A stretch of DNA of 64,000 nucleotides, from contig CAVZCQ010000002.1 of assembly GCA_963773835.1 (NCBI GenBank), positions 620,001 through 684,000 of the forward strand, written 5' to 3'. The notes under the pieces are model-generated. The model had not been told where the DNA came from and did not search any database. It was given only the letters and a program-made list of their open reading frames with translations. The DNA comes from JOPF136 sp963773835. GTDB taxonomy: Bacteria; Acidobacteriota; Terriglobia; Acidiferrales; UBA7541. Below are positions 31,419-40,075 of the stretch, one piece after another. The position numbers and the translations under genes are program-made. How positions within the stretch are numbered: the stretch's first letter is position 1; each line of letters begins with the position of its first letter.

Positions 31419-32960
31419 TCAGACGTCCGCCAGGACACCCTCCTCTTTCTCTCCCGGTTTGGCCATGGGACCGCCCCGCGACCCTGCGCCGCCGTGGTCA
31501 CCACCACCGGCGCCCGCCGCGGGAATCACGGCGAGTGTCGGCAAATCCAGAAAGTGCTGGACGTCGCGCTCGGTGCGCAATGACTTGTCGTTCACCTGGC
31601 CGGCGACGATTCCGAACAAACCGATGGCGAGGCCGGCGCCCGCGCCCCAGAGGGTGAACAGTGCGGAGTCGGGATATACTGGACGCTCGGGCAGATTGGG
31701 CGGTTCGACGACCGGCAGCGAGTTGGGCCCGGCCTGTACAACCTTGAACGCCTGACTCTGTTTGTCGAGCAGGCCTGTGTAATGCGTGCGAGCACTCGCG
31801 GCATCCGCAGTCAATTCCTTGTACTCCTGGGCGAAGAGCGGGAGGGAGTCGAGGCGCGCGCGGGAATTCAAGAGCTCCTGCTGAAGACGCGCCTGCTCGC
31901 GCGTTTTCTCCTGAATCTGGGCATCGAGCTCGCGAATCTGGGCCTGGAGCTGGGCGTTCTGGGGCGGCGCAGCCGCGGTCGGGGCATCAGATTTGCCGGC
32001 CGCAGTGCCGCTCGAGCCTTTCCTGGCCTTGGCGATCTTTGCCTGGAGCTGCGCGATGTCGGACTTCAATTTCACCACGTCGGGATGGTCCTCGGTGTAG
32101 CGTGCCTCGAGGATGACCAGTTGGGCCTGGTCCGCGGCGAGCTCCTGCTCGAGCGCTTCGGTGGCCACGGGTTCAGCCGGCTTGCGGCCTTCGAGCGCAG
32201 ACGGTTTCTGCGCGAAGAGGAGTTCGGTGAGCGCGGCCCTCTGTTGAAGGGCGCGCTTCACGGCGGCGTCCGCGTCCTGCAACTGTGTTTCGTACTCCGC
32301 AATGCGGTCCTCCGTCTGCTTGCTGGCGGAACCGGAAAGATCGGCGGCGTGACGGCGCTTGAACTCGGAGAGCCTGGCCTCGCGCTCGTCCAGATTGCGC
32401 TTGGCTTCATCCACCTGCCTGGCTAGAAAAGCGGGGCCGGTGCCGCCGGGAATGCCGGAACCGGCAGAGCCCTGATTCCCTGCGTCCCGCTGGAGATTCT
32501 TCTGCTCCTCGGAACGGAACAGGGAGACGAGTTCGGCGCAAACCTTCTGCGCGGTGGAGGGGTCACCCGCGGTGAAGGAGAGGGTGAAGCCTGCAGGAGA
32601 AGGCGAAACCACGAGGTCCCTGTCGATGCGTGCGAGGGCCTGCGCGCCGGAAAGCGGGTTGGCGTGGGATGGATACAGGCTGAATCGCGCGACCAGCGAT
32701 TCAGCGCGACCAGGGGTGAGCGCCTGCTGCTTGAGGGCGGAAAGCCTGTAAGAGGAGAAGGCGAGAGCCGGGAGAACCGAGTCCGGGGAGCGATCGACCA
32801 CTTCCTGCACGGTGGCCGACGAAACGAAATTGGGAGGGACGAGACGAGCGAGCAGGTAGCCTGTCGCAGCGCCCAAGAGGACGGGAAGGAGGGCCCAGAT
32901 CCACCTGCGGCGGCCGATGCGCAGGAAGTCCGCCGGAGACAATTGTCGGTGACCGAGCAT
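31419..32960 (-). CDS. Wzz/GumC-type polysaccharide chain-length determinant
   Basis: A 513-residue inner-membrane protein. One transmembrane helix lies near residues 20-40 (WIWALLPVLLGAATGYLLARL) and a second at about 430-455 (FTLWGAGAGLAIGLFGIVAG). Between them is a periplasmic coiled-coil region of about 250 residues rich in Gln, Ala, Glu and Lys. The Pro-rich segment before TM2 (PNLPERPVYPD) is the family signature. The cytoplasmic tail ends in a Gly-rich stretch without a kinase; the kinase is encoded separately two genes on. Confidence 0.88.
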   Translation of the reverse strand: MLGHRQLSPADFLRIGRRRWIWALLPVLLGAATGYLLARLVPPNFVSSATVQEVVDRSPDSVLPALAFSSYRLSALKQQALTPGRAESLVARFSLYPSHANPLSGAQALARIDRDLVVSPSPAGFTLSFTAGDPSTAQKVCAELVSLFRSEEQKNLQRDAGNQGSAGSGIPGGTGPAFLARQVDEAKRNLDEREARLSEFKRRHAADLSGSASKQTEDRIAEYETQLQDADAAVKRALQQRAALTELLFAQKPSALEGRKPAEPVATEALEQELAADQAQLVILEARYTEDHPDVVKLKSDIAQLQAKIAKARKGSSGTAAGKSDAPTAAAPPQNAQLQAQIRELDAQIQEKTREQARLQQELLNSRARLDSLPLFAQEYKELTADAASARTHYTGLLDKQSQAFKVVQAGPNSLPVVEPPNLPERPVYPDSALFTLWGAGAGLAIGLFGIVAGQVNDKSLRTERDVQHFLDLPTLAVIPAAGAGGGDHGGAGSRGGPMAKPGEKEEGVLADV

Positions 32961-32987
32961 CGCTCTCTCTTCGCCTCGGTGTGCGGA

Positions 32988-34424
32988 TTACTCGAGCCTG
33001 TACGGCCGAGTGGACCAATTGAACGTAACGCCCACAACCTGGGTCAGCGCAATGGGGCCGCAGGCCAAGCTATTTGCGCACACCGTGGCATTCGACGTCT
33101 GCCGCGATGCGTTGTAGGAAAACGACAGGGAAGAATAGCGTCCGATGGGCCGCGAGAGCGCACCCCCCGCAAACCAAAAATTGAACGCGGCCGAGGGGTT
33201 TATCGCGGTTCCCGCGGTCTGCTGGAAGGCACTGTTGTGGGCGAACCCCCCCGTAAGGCTGCCCCTCCAAGTCCGCCCGATGAGGTGCGAAAAATTTCCG
33301 CTAAGTTGGTCCGTAACCGCACCGATCAGAAACCCGGACCCACCACCCACACCGTGGCTGTACTGGGCGCCGAAGCTCCCGTTCCGCAGGGCGTAGTCCA
33401 GCGACGAGCGCGCCGCGACGCCAACCAGATTCGTGCCGCCGGGCACCGGCGTCTGGCCTGTCATGGAGAAGTGCGTAATCGAGGGGCCGGCAGAAACCGA
33501 CAGGTGCAGCCGTCCGGTGATAATCCTGCGGAAACTCATCTGGATGTAGTGCGAAGTGAAGCCGGAAATTCCCGAAGGGTAGTCCAGAAACAGGGCCTGG
33601 TAACTGAAACTGATGGTGTCGCGGGGCGTGAGCGACTTATCGTAGCCGAACCGCGCGGTGACGCTGCGGGTATTCAGCAGATCCGACCCGAAATAGTGGA
33701 GGAACCCGACGACGACCGAGCCGTTGATCGAAGAGGTCCCGTTGAGGAAGTACTGGGCCTGGAAGTTGCTGGCGGAAGACAACTCGGAAACGTTGGGGGA
33801 GAGGATGGTCTGCGTGGGCAACTGGGATGGGTTGAAGCCCGTCAGGCTTCCAATCCCGGACAGCCCGGATATCCCTCCGCCCAGATAGCCCTGTCCTCCC
33901 AATGCAAATGCGGAGTTGGGAAGATAGGAAAAGTTTTCGCCGAAGGTCAAATCCCAGCGCCGCAGTTTCACCTCTTCCATGAGGCCCAGTTGCTGCACAA
34001 CTGCGTCCGGCTCGTTCTGCGGGTTGTAGATCAGGCCGCCGGCGGAATAGTCGAGCGAAAGGGTGGAAACCCGCTTCACCCACTGGAGAGAAAGGCCGGC
34101 GGTAATCGAGGTCACCGCCAGGGCCTGGCTGGCCCCGGGCGTCGCCGCGTAGCCTCCGTTCGTGTTGTACACCTGTTGCAAGCTGAACCGCGGAACAAAG
34201 AAGCTGTGGCCGAGCGAGGGGCCCGGAAATCGGTACGCTTCCACTCCGTCGACCGGACCTGGTGCGTTCTGCGCTGCGGAATCCGCGGACGAGGCGGATT
34301 GGTCTGCACCCTGCGCGGGGGAGGGAGTCGCGTCCTGCTGCGCCCAGACCGCGGGCACGGCCAGCAACAGCGCACACCAGCCGGCCAAAGCGGGCAGTAG
34401 TCCACGGATGCGCGGGAAATTCAT
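32988..34424 (-). CDS. Outer-membrane beta-barrel protein of the exopolysaccharide operon
   Basis: A 478-residue exported protein with a signal peptide (LLPALAGWCALLLAVPAVWAQQ) followed by a Ser/Ala/Gln-rich linker. The rest alternates amphipathic strands with aromatic girdle residues (for example VSTLSLDYSAGGLIYNP, DTISFSYQALFLDYPSG, YSSLSFSYNASRQT) and ends in VTFNWSTRPYRLE. It is the likely barrel partner of the Wza-type protein encoded just upstream (13 bp). The exact family was not recognised. Confidence 0.75.
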   Translation of the reverse strand: MNFPRIRGLLPALAGWCALLLAVPAVWAQQDATPSPAQGADQSASSADSAAQNAPGPVDGVEAYRFPGPSLGHSFFVPRFSLQQVYNTNGGYAATPGASQALAVTSITAGLSLQWVKRVSTLSLDYSAGGLIYNPQNEPDAVVQQLGLMEEVKLRRWDLTFGENFSYLPNSAFALGGQGYLGGGISGLSGIGSLTGFNPSQLPTQTILSPNVSELSSASNFQAQYFLNGTSSINGSVVVGFLHYFGSDLLNTRSVTARFGYDKSLTPRDTISFSYQALFLDYPSGISGFTSHYIQMSFRRIITGRLHLSVSAGPSITHFSMTGQTPVPGGTNLVGVAARSSLDYALRNGSFGAQYSHGVGGGSGFLIGAVTDQLSGNFSHLIGRTWRGSLTGGFAHNSAFQQTAGTAINPSAAFNFWFAGGALSRPIGRYSSLSFSYNASRQTSNATVCANSLACGPIALTQVVGVTFNWSTRPYRLE

Positions 34425-34437
34425 CCAGCATTTATCC

Positions 34438-35082
34438 TCAGGGGACCACAATCGTGTCGCCCGGTTTGAGCTCGAGATTCTGATCCGCATTCTGTCCCTT
34501 CACCACGGCTTTGTAATTAAAGGGGTGCTTCACCTGCTTGCCGTTTTCGTTTCGGAGCACGTAAATCCCCTTGATGTTGGCGAACTGCGTGAAAGTCCCC
34601 GCGCTGGCCAGAGCCTGCAGTACCGTCATTCCCGACAACAGCGGAAGCATACCGGGCTTCGTCACCTCACCGACGATGTACACGCGACGGCTGTTGACCG
34701 CGGTCACAATCACCGTCACTACCGGGTCGGACATGAATTTCTTGAGACCGTCGCGGATCGAGTCCGCCAATTGTTGCGGGGTCAGTCCGGCGGCCTGCAC
34801 GTCGTTCAGCAGCGGCAACGAGATTCTCCCGTCCGGGCGTACCGGCACGGTACGGCTGATGTCCGCCTCCTTCCACACGTTGATGTTGAGCACGTCCTCG
34901 GCGCCGATGATGTAGCTAGGATCCGCGTTGGCCGCCTTCACCTGGGCTTCCGCCGCGGTCGCCTGCCCATCCGGCTTCTGCGCGCCAGCGGCCTGCTTTC
35001 CGTCTGCCGAGCTCTGGCGCGCCGCAGCACCCGGGACGCAGAGCAACAGCAGCAGGGCCAGAAGCTCCGCTCTCCTCGACAT
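34438..35082 (-). CDS. Polysaccharide export protein (Wza-like, SLBB domain)
   Basis: A 214-residue periplasmic or outer-membrane protein with signal peptide ELLALLLLLCVPGAAAR. The polysaccharide-export domain (DPSYIIGAEDVLNINVWKE, RPDGRISLPLLNDVQAAGLT) is followed by one SLBB domain (RVYIVGEVTKPGMLPLLSG). No lipobox cysteine, so unlike Wza it is not an obvious lipoprotein, and only one SLBB repeat is present. Tightly spaced in the operon. Confidence 0.88.
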   Translation of the reverse strand: MSRRAELLALLLLLCVPGAAARQSSADGKQAAGAQKPDGQATAAEAQVKAANADPSYIIGAEDVLNINVWKEADISRTVPVRPDGRISLPLLNDVQAAGLTPQQLADSIRDGLKKFMSDPVVTVIVTAVNSRRVYIVGEVTKPGMLPLLSGMTVLQALASAGTFTQFANIKGIYVLRNENGKQVKHPFNYKAVVKGQNADQNLELKPGDTIVVP

Positions 35083-35103
35083 GGAATCCTCCCCCGGCCC
35101 GCC

Positions 35104-36063
35104 TCAGTCCCCCGGGACTTCTTCGGGGCCGATTTGCTTCAGTTTGTACAGCAGCGCTTTGTAGCTGATGCGCAGCTCCATAGCGGCCCGCTTGCGATTC
35201 CAGCGCGTGCGGGCGAGCGCCTTCAGGATCAACTCCCGCTCCGCGCGCCGGGAAGCCGCTTTCGCAGCGTCCTTGAGCGATACAGCGGCAGTCTCAGGAG
35301 CCGGAGGGCCAACAGGGGCCGGCTCCGGCGCCGCCACTGTCTCCACAATCTGGAACACTTCGCCGCCGAGCACCACTGCTTTTTTCATGGCGTTTTCCAG
35401 TTCGCGGATGTTGCCCGGCCAGTCGTATTCCTGCAAGGCGCGCATTTCGGGCGCGCTGAGAGCGGGCTGCGGCCGGCCGAAGAGCGCCGCGTAATGGGCC
35501 AGAAAGAATTCGGCCAGCGCGGGAATATCTTCCCGGCGGTGGCGGAGTGCAGGCAGGCGCAAACAGACGCCGTTGAGGCGGAAATAGAGCTCTTCGCGGA
35601 ACCTACCCGAGCGCATGGCTTCCTCGAGGTTGCGGGTGGTGCCGCTGATCAGCCGCGGGGCCGGCTCGTTACCGGAGCCTTCGCGCTCGGCGAGGGATTG
35701 CAGCAGTCGAGTCTGCCCGGCCGCCGATAGGTCTGCCACTTCGTCCAGGTAGGTAGTACCCGGTTCGTGCCCCATGCCTTCCAGCGAGAGCTGCTCGGGA
35801 TTCGCGCTCGAACCCAGAATCTTTCGGAAGACCTGGTTGCGCCGCGAGGAGTGACGGTGGAGATGCAAAGCCACCGCGTCCTTTCCGGTGCCACTTTCGC
35901 CGATGAGCAGGACGGGGATCTCCGTGGGGGCGATGTCTGCGATCACCTGTTGGACCGAACGCATCGCAGCGCTGTCCGATTCCAAGTACAAGGGTTGCGG
36001 GGGCGCCTTTCGCGCCGCGTGACGCTCATCCACCAGAACAGGCTCCGCGTGTCGTGTGGCCAT
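35104..36063 (-). CDS. Sigma-54-activator-like AAA+ protein lacking the GAFTGA loop
   Basis: A 319-residue protein, first gene of the exopolysaccharide operon. Walker A is LIGESGTGKDAVALHLH, Walker B is TTYLDEVADLSAAG, and the finger region GRFREELYFRLNGV is present. The segment that normally carries the ELFG...GAFTGA loop is shortened to LEGMGHEPGT, with no sigma-54 contact motif. The C-terminal HTH (RWNRKRAAMELRISYKALLYKLK) matches the other two activators in the window. It can probably bind DNA and ATP but not remodel sigma-54 holoenzyme by itself, so a repressor, anti-activator or hetero-oligomer partner is likely. Start at 36063 (MATRHAEP). Confidence 0.85.
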   Translation of the reverse strand: MATRHAEPVLVDERHAARKAPPQPLYLESDSAAMRSVQQVIADIAPTEIPVLLIGESGTGKDAVALHLHRHSSRRNQVFRKILGSSANPEQLSLEGMGHEPGTTYLDEVADLSAAGQTRLLQSLAEREGSGNEPAPRLISGTTRNLEEAMRSGRFREELYFRLNGVCLRLPALRHRREDIPALAEFFLAHYAALFGRPQPALSAPEMRALQEYDWPGNIRELENAMKKAVVLGGEVFQIVETVAAPEPAPVGPPAPETAAVSLKDAAKAASRRAERELILKALARTRWNRKRAAMELRISYKALLYKLKQIGPEEVPGD

Positions 36064-36139
36064 GCTTCCTCCAGCAAGTTCGAGATGCCCGTACAAGAAT
36101 GGAAAACGTACAGCGGGGATGCCGGGCATTGACTGATAC

Positions 36140-36155
36140 TGCACACGGGATGCCA
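36140..36155 (-). promoter_or_regulatory. Sigma-54-like promoter for the exopolysaccharide operon
   Basis: On the minus strand TGGCATCCCGTGTGCA, which has GG and GC exactly 10 bases apart and TGGCA/TGCA ends. It lies about 77 bp upstream of the first gene of the operon. Confidence 0.45.
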
Positions 36156-36404
36156 GGAACTGAAAAAAGCCGATGCGAGGACAAGAATCGTTAACCCGTT
36201 GATGGCGCAAGGATTAACAGCCTCCTTCAGAGGGCTGCCTAACGCAGAAGACCGCGCAGAATGGTGAAATACTACCACTAAATGGAAATAGATTCCCCAC
36301 ATTTTAGCCGCGTTGGTGCCGGAAACGAAACTCTCCGGGGGCAATGTGTGTCAACTTATTGACTTCAAATGACTTGAGCCAAAATGGTCCCTGTCAGCAG
36401 TTAA

Positions 36405-36442
36405 GGGGAAATAAGTTTCCCTCGGGGGAAGGTTTTTTCCAC
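36405..36442. promoter_or_regulatory. Two adjacent GGGGAA-N6-TTCC palindromes
   Basis: Site 36405-36422 is GGGGAA-ATAAGT-TTCCCT and site 36425-36442 is GGGGAA-GGTTTT-TTCCAC. A looser copy (TGGAA-ATAGA-TTCCCCA) lies near 36283-36299. They match the sites before the GGDEF-PilZ gene, and sit about 100-140 bp upstream of the plus-strand sigma-54-like promoter, a normal enhancer distance. Confidence 0.5.
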
Positions 36443-36531
36443 TTATTTCCGCGCAGGTATGACGAAATGCACCTTCTGTTTACCGGCTAATCGAGAATCG
36501 CGATTTGGTGGCCGAAGTGGATTCGCCCTGA

Positions 36532-36547
36532 TGGAAGCCTTCTTGCT
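36532..36547 (+). promoter_or_regulatory. Sigma-54-like promoter for the TPR lipoprotein gene
   Basis: TGGAAGCCTTCTTGCT: GG and GC ten bases apart with an intact TTGCT -12 element; the -24 box is TGGAAG rather than TGGCAC. The predicted leader to the ATG at 36691 is about 130 bases. Confidence 0.45.
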
Positions 36548-36690
36548 ATTCTAATCTGCGGGCAGCGTGACAGCTGGCGCTTGCGATCCGGACGACTTTG
36601 CCCGTAGCAGTGTCCCCCCCCGCGCCCGGAGCCAAACGAACTGGAGTCGAGTGCGCGAATACGAGGCGGCGAAGCGGTGAAACCAACATC

Positions 36691-39000
36691 ATGATGACGA
36701 AGATTGCTGAGAGGCGCTCGGCCTGGCGACGCCTGATGGCGTGCGGTGCGTTCTGCGCATTGCTGGCGCTGGGCTTCTCCGCCTGCACGCGGGATCCCAA
36801 CGTCCGAAAACAAAAATATGTGGAGAGCGGCGACAAGTATCAGGCCAAGGGGAAATACCGCGAGGCGGTGATCGAGTATCAGAACGCGCTGCAGATCGAC
36901 TCGGATTTCCTTCCGGCACACGCACAGCTCGCCCAAGTGTACCTGAAGACAGGCGCATGGGGAGCGGCAGCAAAGGAACTCACCCGCGTGGTGCAGCTCG
37001 ATCCCAAAAACGTAAAAGCGCACGTAGAACTGGGGAACCTACTGCTTTCCGGCAAAGACGTACAGGGTGCTGAAGAGCAAGCGCGCGCGGTGCTGAGCCT
37101 GGATGCGGAGAATGTGGACGGGCACCTGCTGCTGGCCAACGCGGATGCGGTGCGCGAGAACTTGCCGGCTGCGCTGGAAGAAACGCAAAAGGCGATCGCG
37201 CTCGATCCCAAGCGCGCCACGAGCTACCTGTACCTGGCGGTGCTGCAGACCAAGGCGGGACAGATGGCCGACGCCGAGCAGAGTTACCGGAAGGCGGTGG
37301 AGCTGGAGCCCAAGTCGGTGGTGGCGCTGATCGCGCTAGGCAACTTCTACGAGCAACAAAAGCGGAATCCGGAAGCGGAAGAGGAATTCCGCCAGGCGAT
37401 GCAAGTCGAGCCGGAGAACCAGCAGCCGGTGATTTCACTTTCCCGGCTCCTGCTGGCGGAAGGCAAACGAGAGCAAGCGGAGCAGGTGATCAAGGCCGCG
37501 AAACCGAACCTGGGCAAAAACCCGTACGGCTACCGGATGTTGGCGGACTTCTACTACGCGATGGGGGAACTGCCGCGTGCAACGGAAGAGTTTGCCGCGC
37601 TGGTGCGGGAGCACCCCGATGACGCGAGGCTGAGGGACGACTACATCGAAGTGCTGATCCAAGGAAATCACCTGGAGGAAGCTTCGAAGCTGAACGAAGA
37701 CATTCTGAAAAACGCGCCAAAGGACACGCAAGCGGGGATCGCAAAGGGCCAAATCCTCCTGCGGGAGAAGAAGGCGGATGAAGCCGTGAAAGTGCTGGAA
37801 CCGGTGGTGGCCTCCGCCCCGGAGAACGCCATGGCGCAGTACCAGCTCGGGGTGGCGTACGCCGAGAACGGCAATCTGACACTGGCGGAACAGGCGTGGC
37901 GGCATGCCGTGCGGATTCGTCCGGACATGGCGGCTGTGCATCAGGCGCTGGCGGAGCTGGCGATCCGCAAGGACGATGTGGACCTGCTGCTGAACAGCGC
38001 GGAGGCGCTAATCAAGTTGGAGCCGAAGCTGGCGGCGGGCTATACGTATCGCGCGGTGGGCAGGATGGTCAAACGCGACGCGGCGGGAGCGGAGGAAGAC
38101 CTGAACATGGCGATCTCGCTGGCACCGAACGATCCGACGCCCTACACGCGGATGGGGTCGCTGCGCGTGCTGCAGAAGCGGTTTCCCGAAGCGGAAAGGC
38201 TGTACGAGCAGGCGCTCGATAAGAATCCTGATTTCATCGAAGCCCTTCGAGGATTGGTGGCGGTGGAGGTGGCACAGAAACAGATTCCCAAAGCAGTGGC
38301 GCGTGTCGAACAGCAGATCGGGAAATCGCCGACGAATGCGGGGTATGAAGTGCTGCTGGGGCGGCTGTACATGAGCGAGCACCAACTGGACCAGGCGGAA
38401 GGCGCGCTGACCAAAGCAACGACGCTGGACCCGAACGGGATGGACGCGTACCTGCTGCTGGCGCAGGTGGAGGCGCAGAAAGGGTCGTTCGATCGCGCGG
38501 TCGCGAGCTACCGGCAAAGCATGCAGCAGCACCCGAAAGACGTGCGGCCGTATGTGATGCTGGGGATGCTGGAGGAGTCGCGGCACGATCGGGCGCAGGC
38601 GCGGCAGCTTTACGAGAAGGCGTTGCAGGTGCAGCCGAACAACCCTCTGGCGGCGAACAATCTCGCGTTCCTGCTGCTCGAAACGGGCGGGGACACGAAC
38701 ATGGCCTTGACACTGGCGCAGACGGCGCGGCAAGCCCTGCCGCAGAGTCCGAACGTGGCCGACACGCTGGCGTGGGTGTATTACCAGAAGGGAGTTTACG
38801 GTTCGGCGGCGGACCTGCTGAAGGAAGCCATCCACACGACGCCGGACAGCCCGACGTTCCATTACCACCTGGGGATGGTGTACGACAAAATGAACGACAA
38901 AGCGCACGCGCGCGAAGAGTTGCAGCGGGCGCTGAGGCTGAGTCCGAACTTCCCGCATGCGCCGGAAGCTAAGCAGGCGCTCAGCACGCTGGGCGGGTAG
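36691..39000 (+). CDS. PrsT-like TPR-repeat lipoprotein (exopolysaccharide-associated)
   Basis: A 769-residue protein. Residues 1-29 form a signal with a lipobox-like end (FCALLALGFSAC), so the cysteine is probably lipidated. The rest is about 20 tetratricopeptide repeats (for example GKYREAVIEYQNALQIDSDF, YRKAVELEPKSVVALIALGN, ARQLYEKALQVQPNNPLAANNLAFLLL). Large TPR lipoproteins of this kind accompany XrtA/PEP-CTERM exopolysaccharide clusters, where they are named PrsT. The gene is divergent from the polysaccharide operon. An upstream in-frame start at 36598 lacks a signal peptide. Confidence 0.82.
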   Translation: MMTKIAERRSAWRRLMACGAFCALLALGFSACTRDPNVRKQKYVESGDKYQAKGKYREAVIEYQNALQIDSDFLPAHAQLAQVYLKTGAWGAAAKELTRVVQLDPKNVKAHVELGNLLLSGKDVQGAEEQARAVLSLDAENVDGHLLLANADAVRENLPAALEETQKAIALDPKRATSYLYLAVLQTKAGQMADAEQSYRKAVELEPKSVVALIALGNFYEQQKRNPEAEEEFRQAMQVEPENQQPVISLSRLLLAEGKREQAEQVIKAAKPNLGKNPYGYRMLADFYYAMGELPRATEEFAALVREHPDDARLRDDYIEVLIQGNHLEEASKLNEDILKNAPKDTQAGIAKGQILLREKKADEAVKVLEPVVASAPENAMAQYQLGVAYAENGNLTLAEQAWRHAVRIRPDMAAVHQALAELAIRKDDVDLLLNSAEALIKLEPKLAAGYTYRAVGRMVKRDAAGAEEDLNMAISLAPNDPTPYTRMGSLRVLQKRFPEAERLYEQALDKNPDFIEALRGLVAVEVAQKQIPKAVARVEQQIGKSPTNAGYEVLLGRLYMSEHQLDQAEGALTKATTLDPNGMDAYLLLAQVEAQKGSFDRAVASYRQSMQQHPKDVRPYVMLGMLEESRHDRAQARQLYEKALQVQPNNPLAANNLAFLLLETGGDTNMALTLAQTARQALPQSPNVADTLAWVYYQKGVYGSAADLLKEAIHTTPDSPTFHYHLGMVYDKMNDKAHAREELQRALRLSPNFPHAPEAKQALSTLGG

Positions 39001-39052
39001 GCCGGGGAATTCGCGAAACGGCGCGGGGCCGCGGGAGGCGTTGACGCGCGGA

Positions 39053-39922
39053 ATGCGCTTTGCGATTATCGCTGGGTCACCATTGGGGGCGGCTATCTCG
39101 CTACGCGTTCTGAATCTGGGCTCGGGGAGTTCAGGCAACGCGACGCTGGTCGAGAGTTCGACCACGCGGCTGCTGGTGGATGCCGGCTTCAACCGCAGGG
39201 AGACGATACGGCGGCTGGCGGCACTGGGCGTGTCGATCGACGGCGTGCAGGGCATCCTGATCTCGCACGAGCACACCGACCACATCTCCGGACTGGCCAA
39301 CTTGAGCCGCGCGTGGAACGCACCGGTGTACATCACCGAGGAAACGTATGCGGAGTACAAGCGGCTGGTGCCGCGCACGGAGGTCGAAAAAATCCCCTGC
39401 GTCGAAACCCTGCCTACTCGTACCTCCCAGCGTTTCACCATCGGCGATATCGACGTGACCGCATTCTCGATCCCCCACGACGCGGTCGATACCGTGGCCT
39501 TCACCCTGTGCGCCGAAGGCTTGAAAGTCGCCATCGTCACCGACTTGGGCTGCCTGCCGGCGCACGTGCGCGTGCATCTGCGCGGTTCCGACCTGCTCAT
39601 GCTGGAATCGAACCACGACCTGGAAATGCTGAAAGTGGGGCCCTACCCGTGGCACGTGAAGCAGCGGGTGATGGGCCGCAACGGCCACCTCTCGAACGAC
39701 GCGGTCAGCGAGTTTCTGGCCGATGGCGATCCCGAAGGCTCGGGATTTGACGCGCGTGCCCGCTGGCTCATCCTCGCTCACCTCTCCGAAAACAACAACA
39801 ATCCCTACACGGCGCAGATCTCCGCGGAAGAAGCGCTGGGGCGACGGCCGGAGCCGGCGGGGTTCGCCGGGGAACTGCACATTGCGTCGCAGAGGACACC
39901 GCTGGGGCCGTTTGTGTTGTAG
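39053..39922 (+). CDS. MBL-fold metallo-hydrolase, WalJ/YycJ type
   Basis: A 289-residue metallo-beta-lactamase-fold protein. The metal motif is ISHEHTDHISG, preceded by LNLGSGSSGNATLVES and LLVDAGFNRRET, which mark the YycJ/WalJ branch. Later ligands lie in AFSIPHDAVD, AIVTDLGC and LAHLSENNN. WalJ proteins are thought to link DNA replication to cell-wall metabolism, probably as nucleases. It starts 52 bp after the TPR gene stop. Confidence 0.85.
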   Translation: MRFAIIAGSPLGAAISLRVLNLGSGSSGNATLVESSTTRLLVDAGFNRRETIRRLAALGVSIDGVQGILISHEHTDHISGLANLSRAWNAPVYITEETYAEYKRLVPRTEVEKIPCVETLPTRTSQRFTIGDIDVTAFSIPHDAVDTVAFTLCAEGLKVAIVTDLGCLPAHVRVHLRGSDLLMLESNHDLEMLKVGPYPWHVKQRVMGRNGHLSNDAVSEFLADGDPEGSGFDARARWLILAHLSENNNNPYTAQISAEEALGRRPEPAGFAGELHIASQRTPLGPFVL

Positions 39923-39981
39923 CGGGATGAGGACAAACTCAACCACAGGACGGTGGGGGAGCGTGGGGAGCGGCGAGAAAG

Positions 39982-40035
39982 GCGAGAGGCCGCAAACCCC
40001 GCGGCCTCCCGCACTCAACGGGCTTTGCGCTGCGC
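39982..40035. repeat. GAGAGGC...GCCTCCCGCAC intergenic repeat, copy 2
   Basis: GCGAGAGGCCGC and GCGGCCTCCCGC arms around AAACCCC, followed by GCACTCAACGGGCTTTGCGC. Same element order as at 11027-11090; it lies in front of purB. Confidence 0.55.
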
Positions 40036-40075
40036 CCATTGCATTTCGCGCCGGACGGCGCGGAACGAGCTGCTC

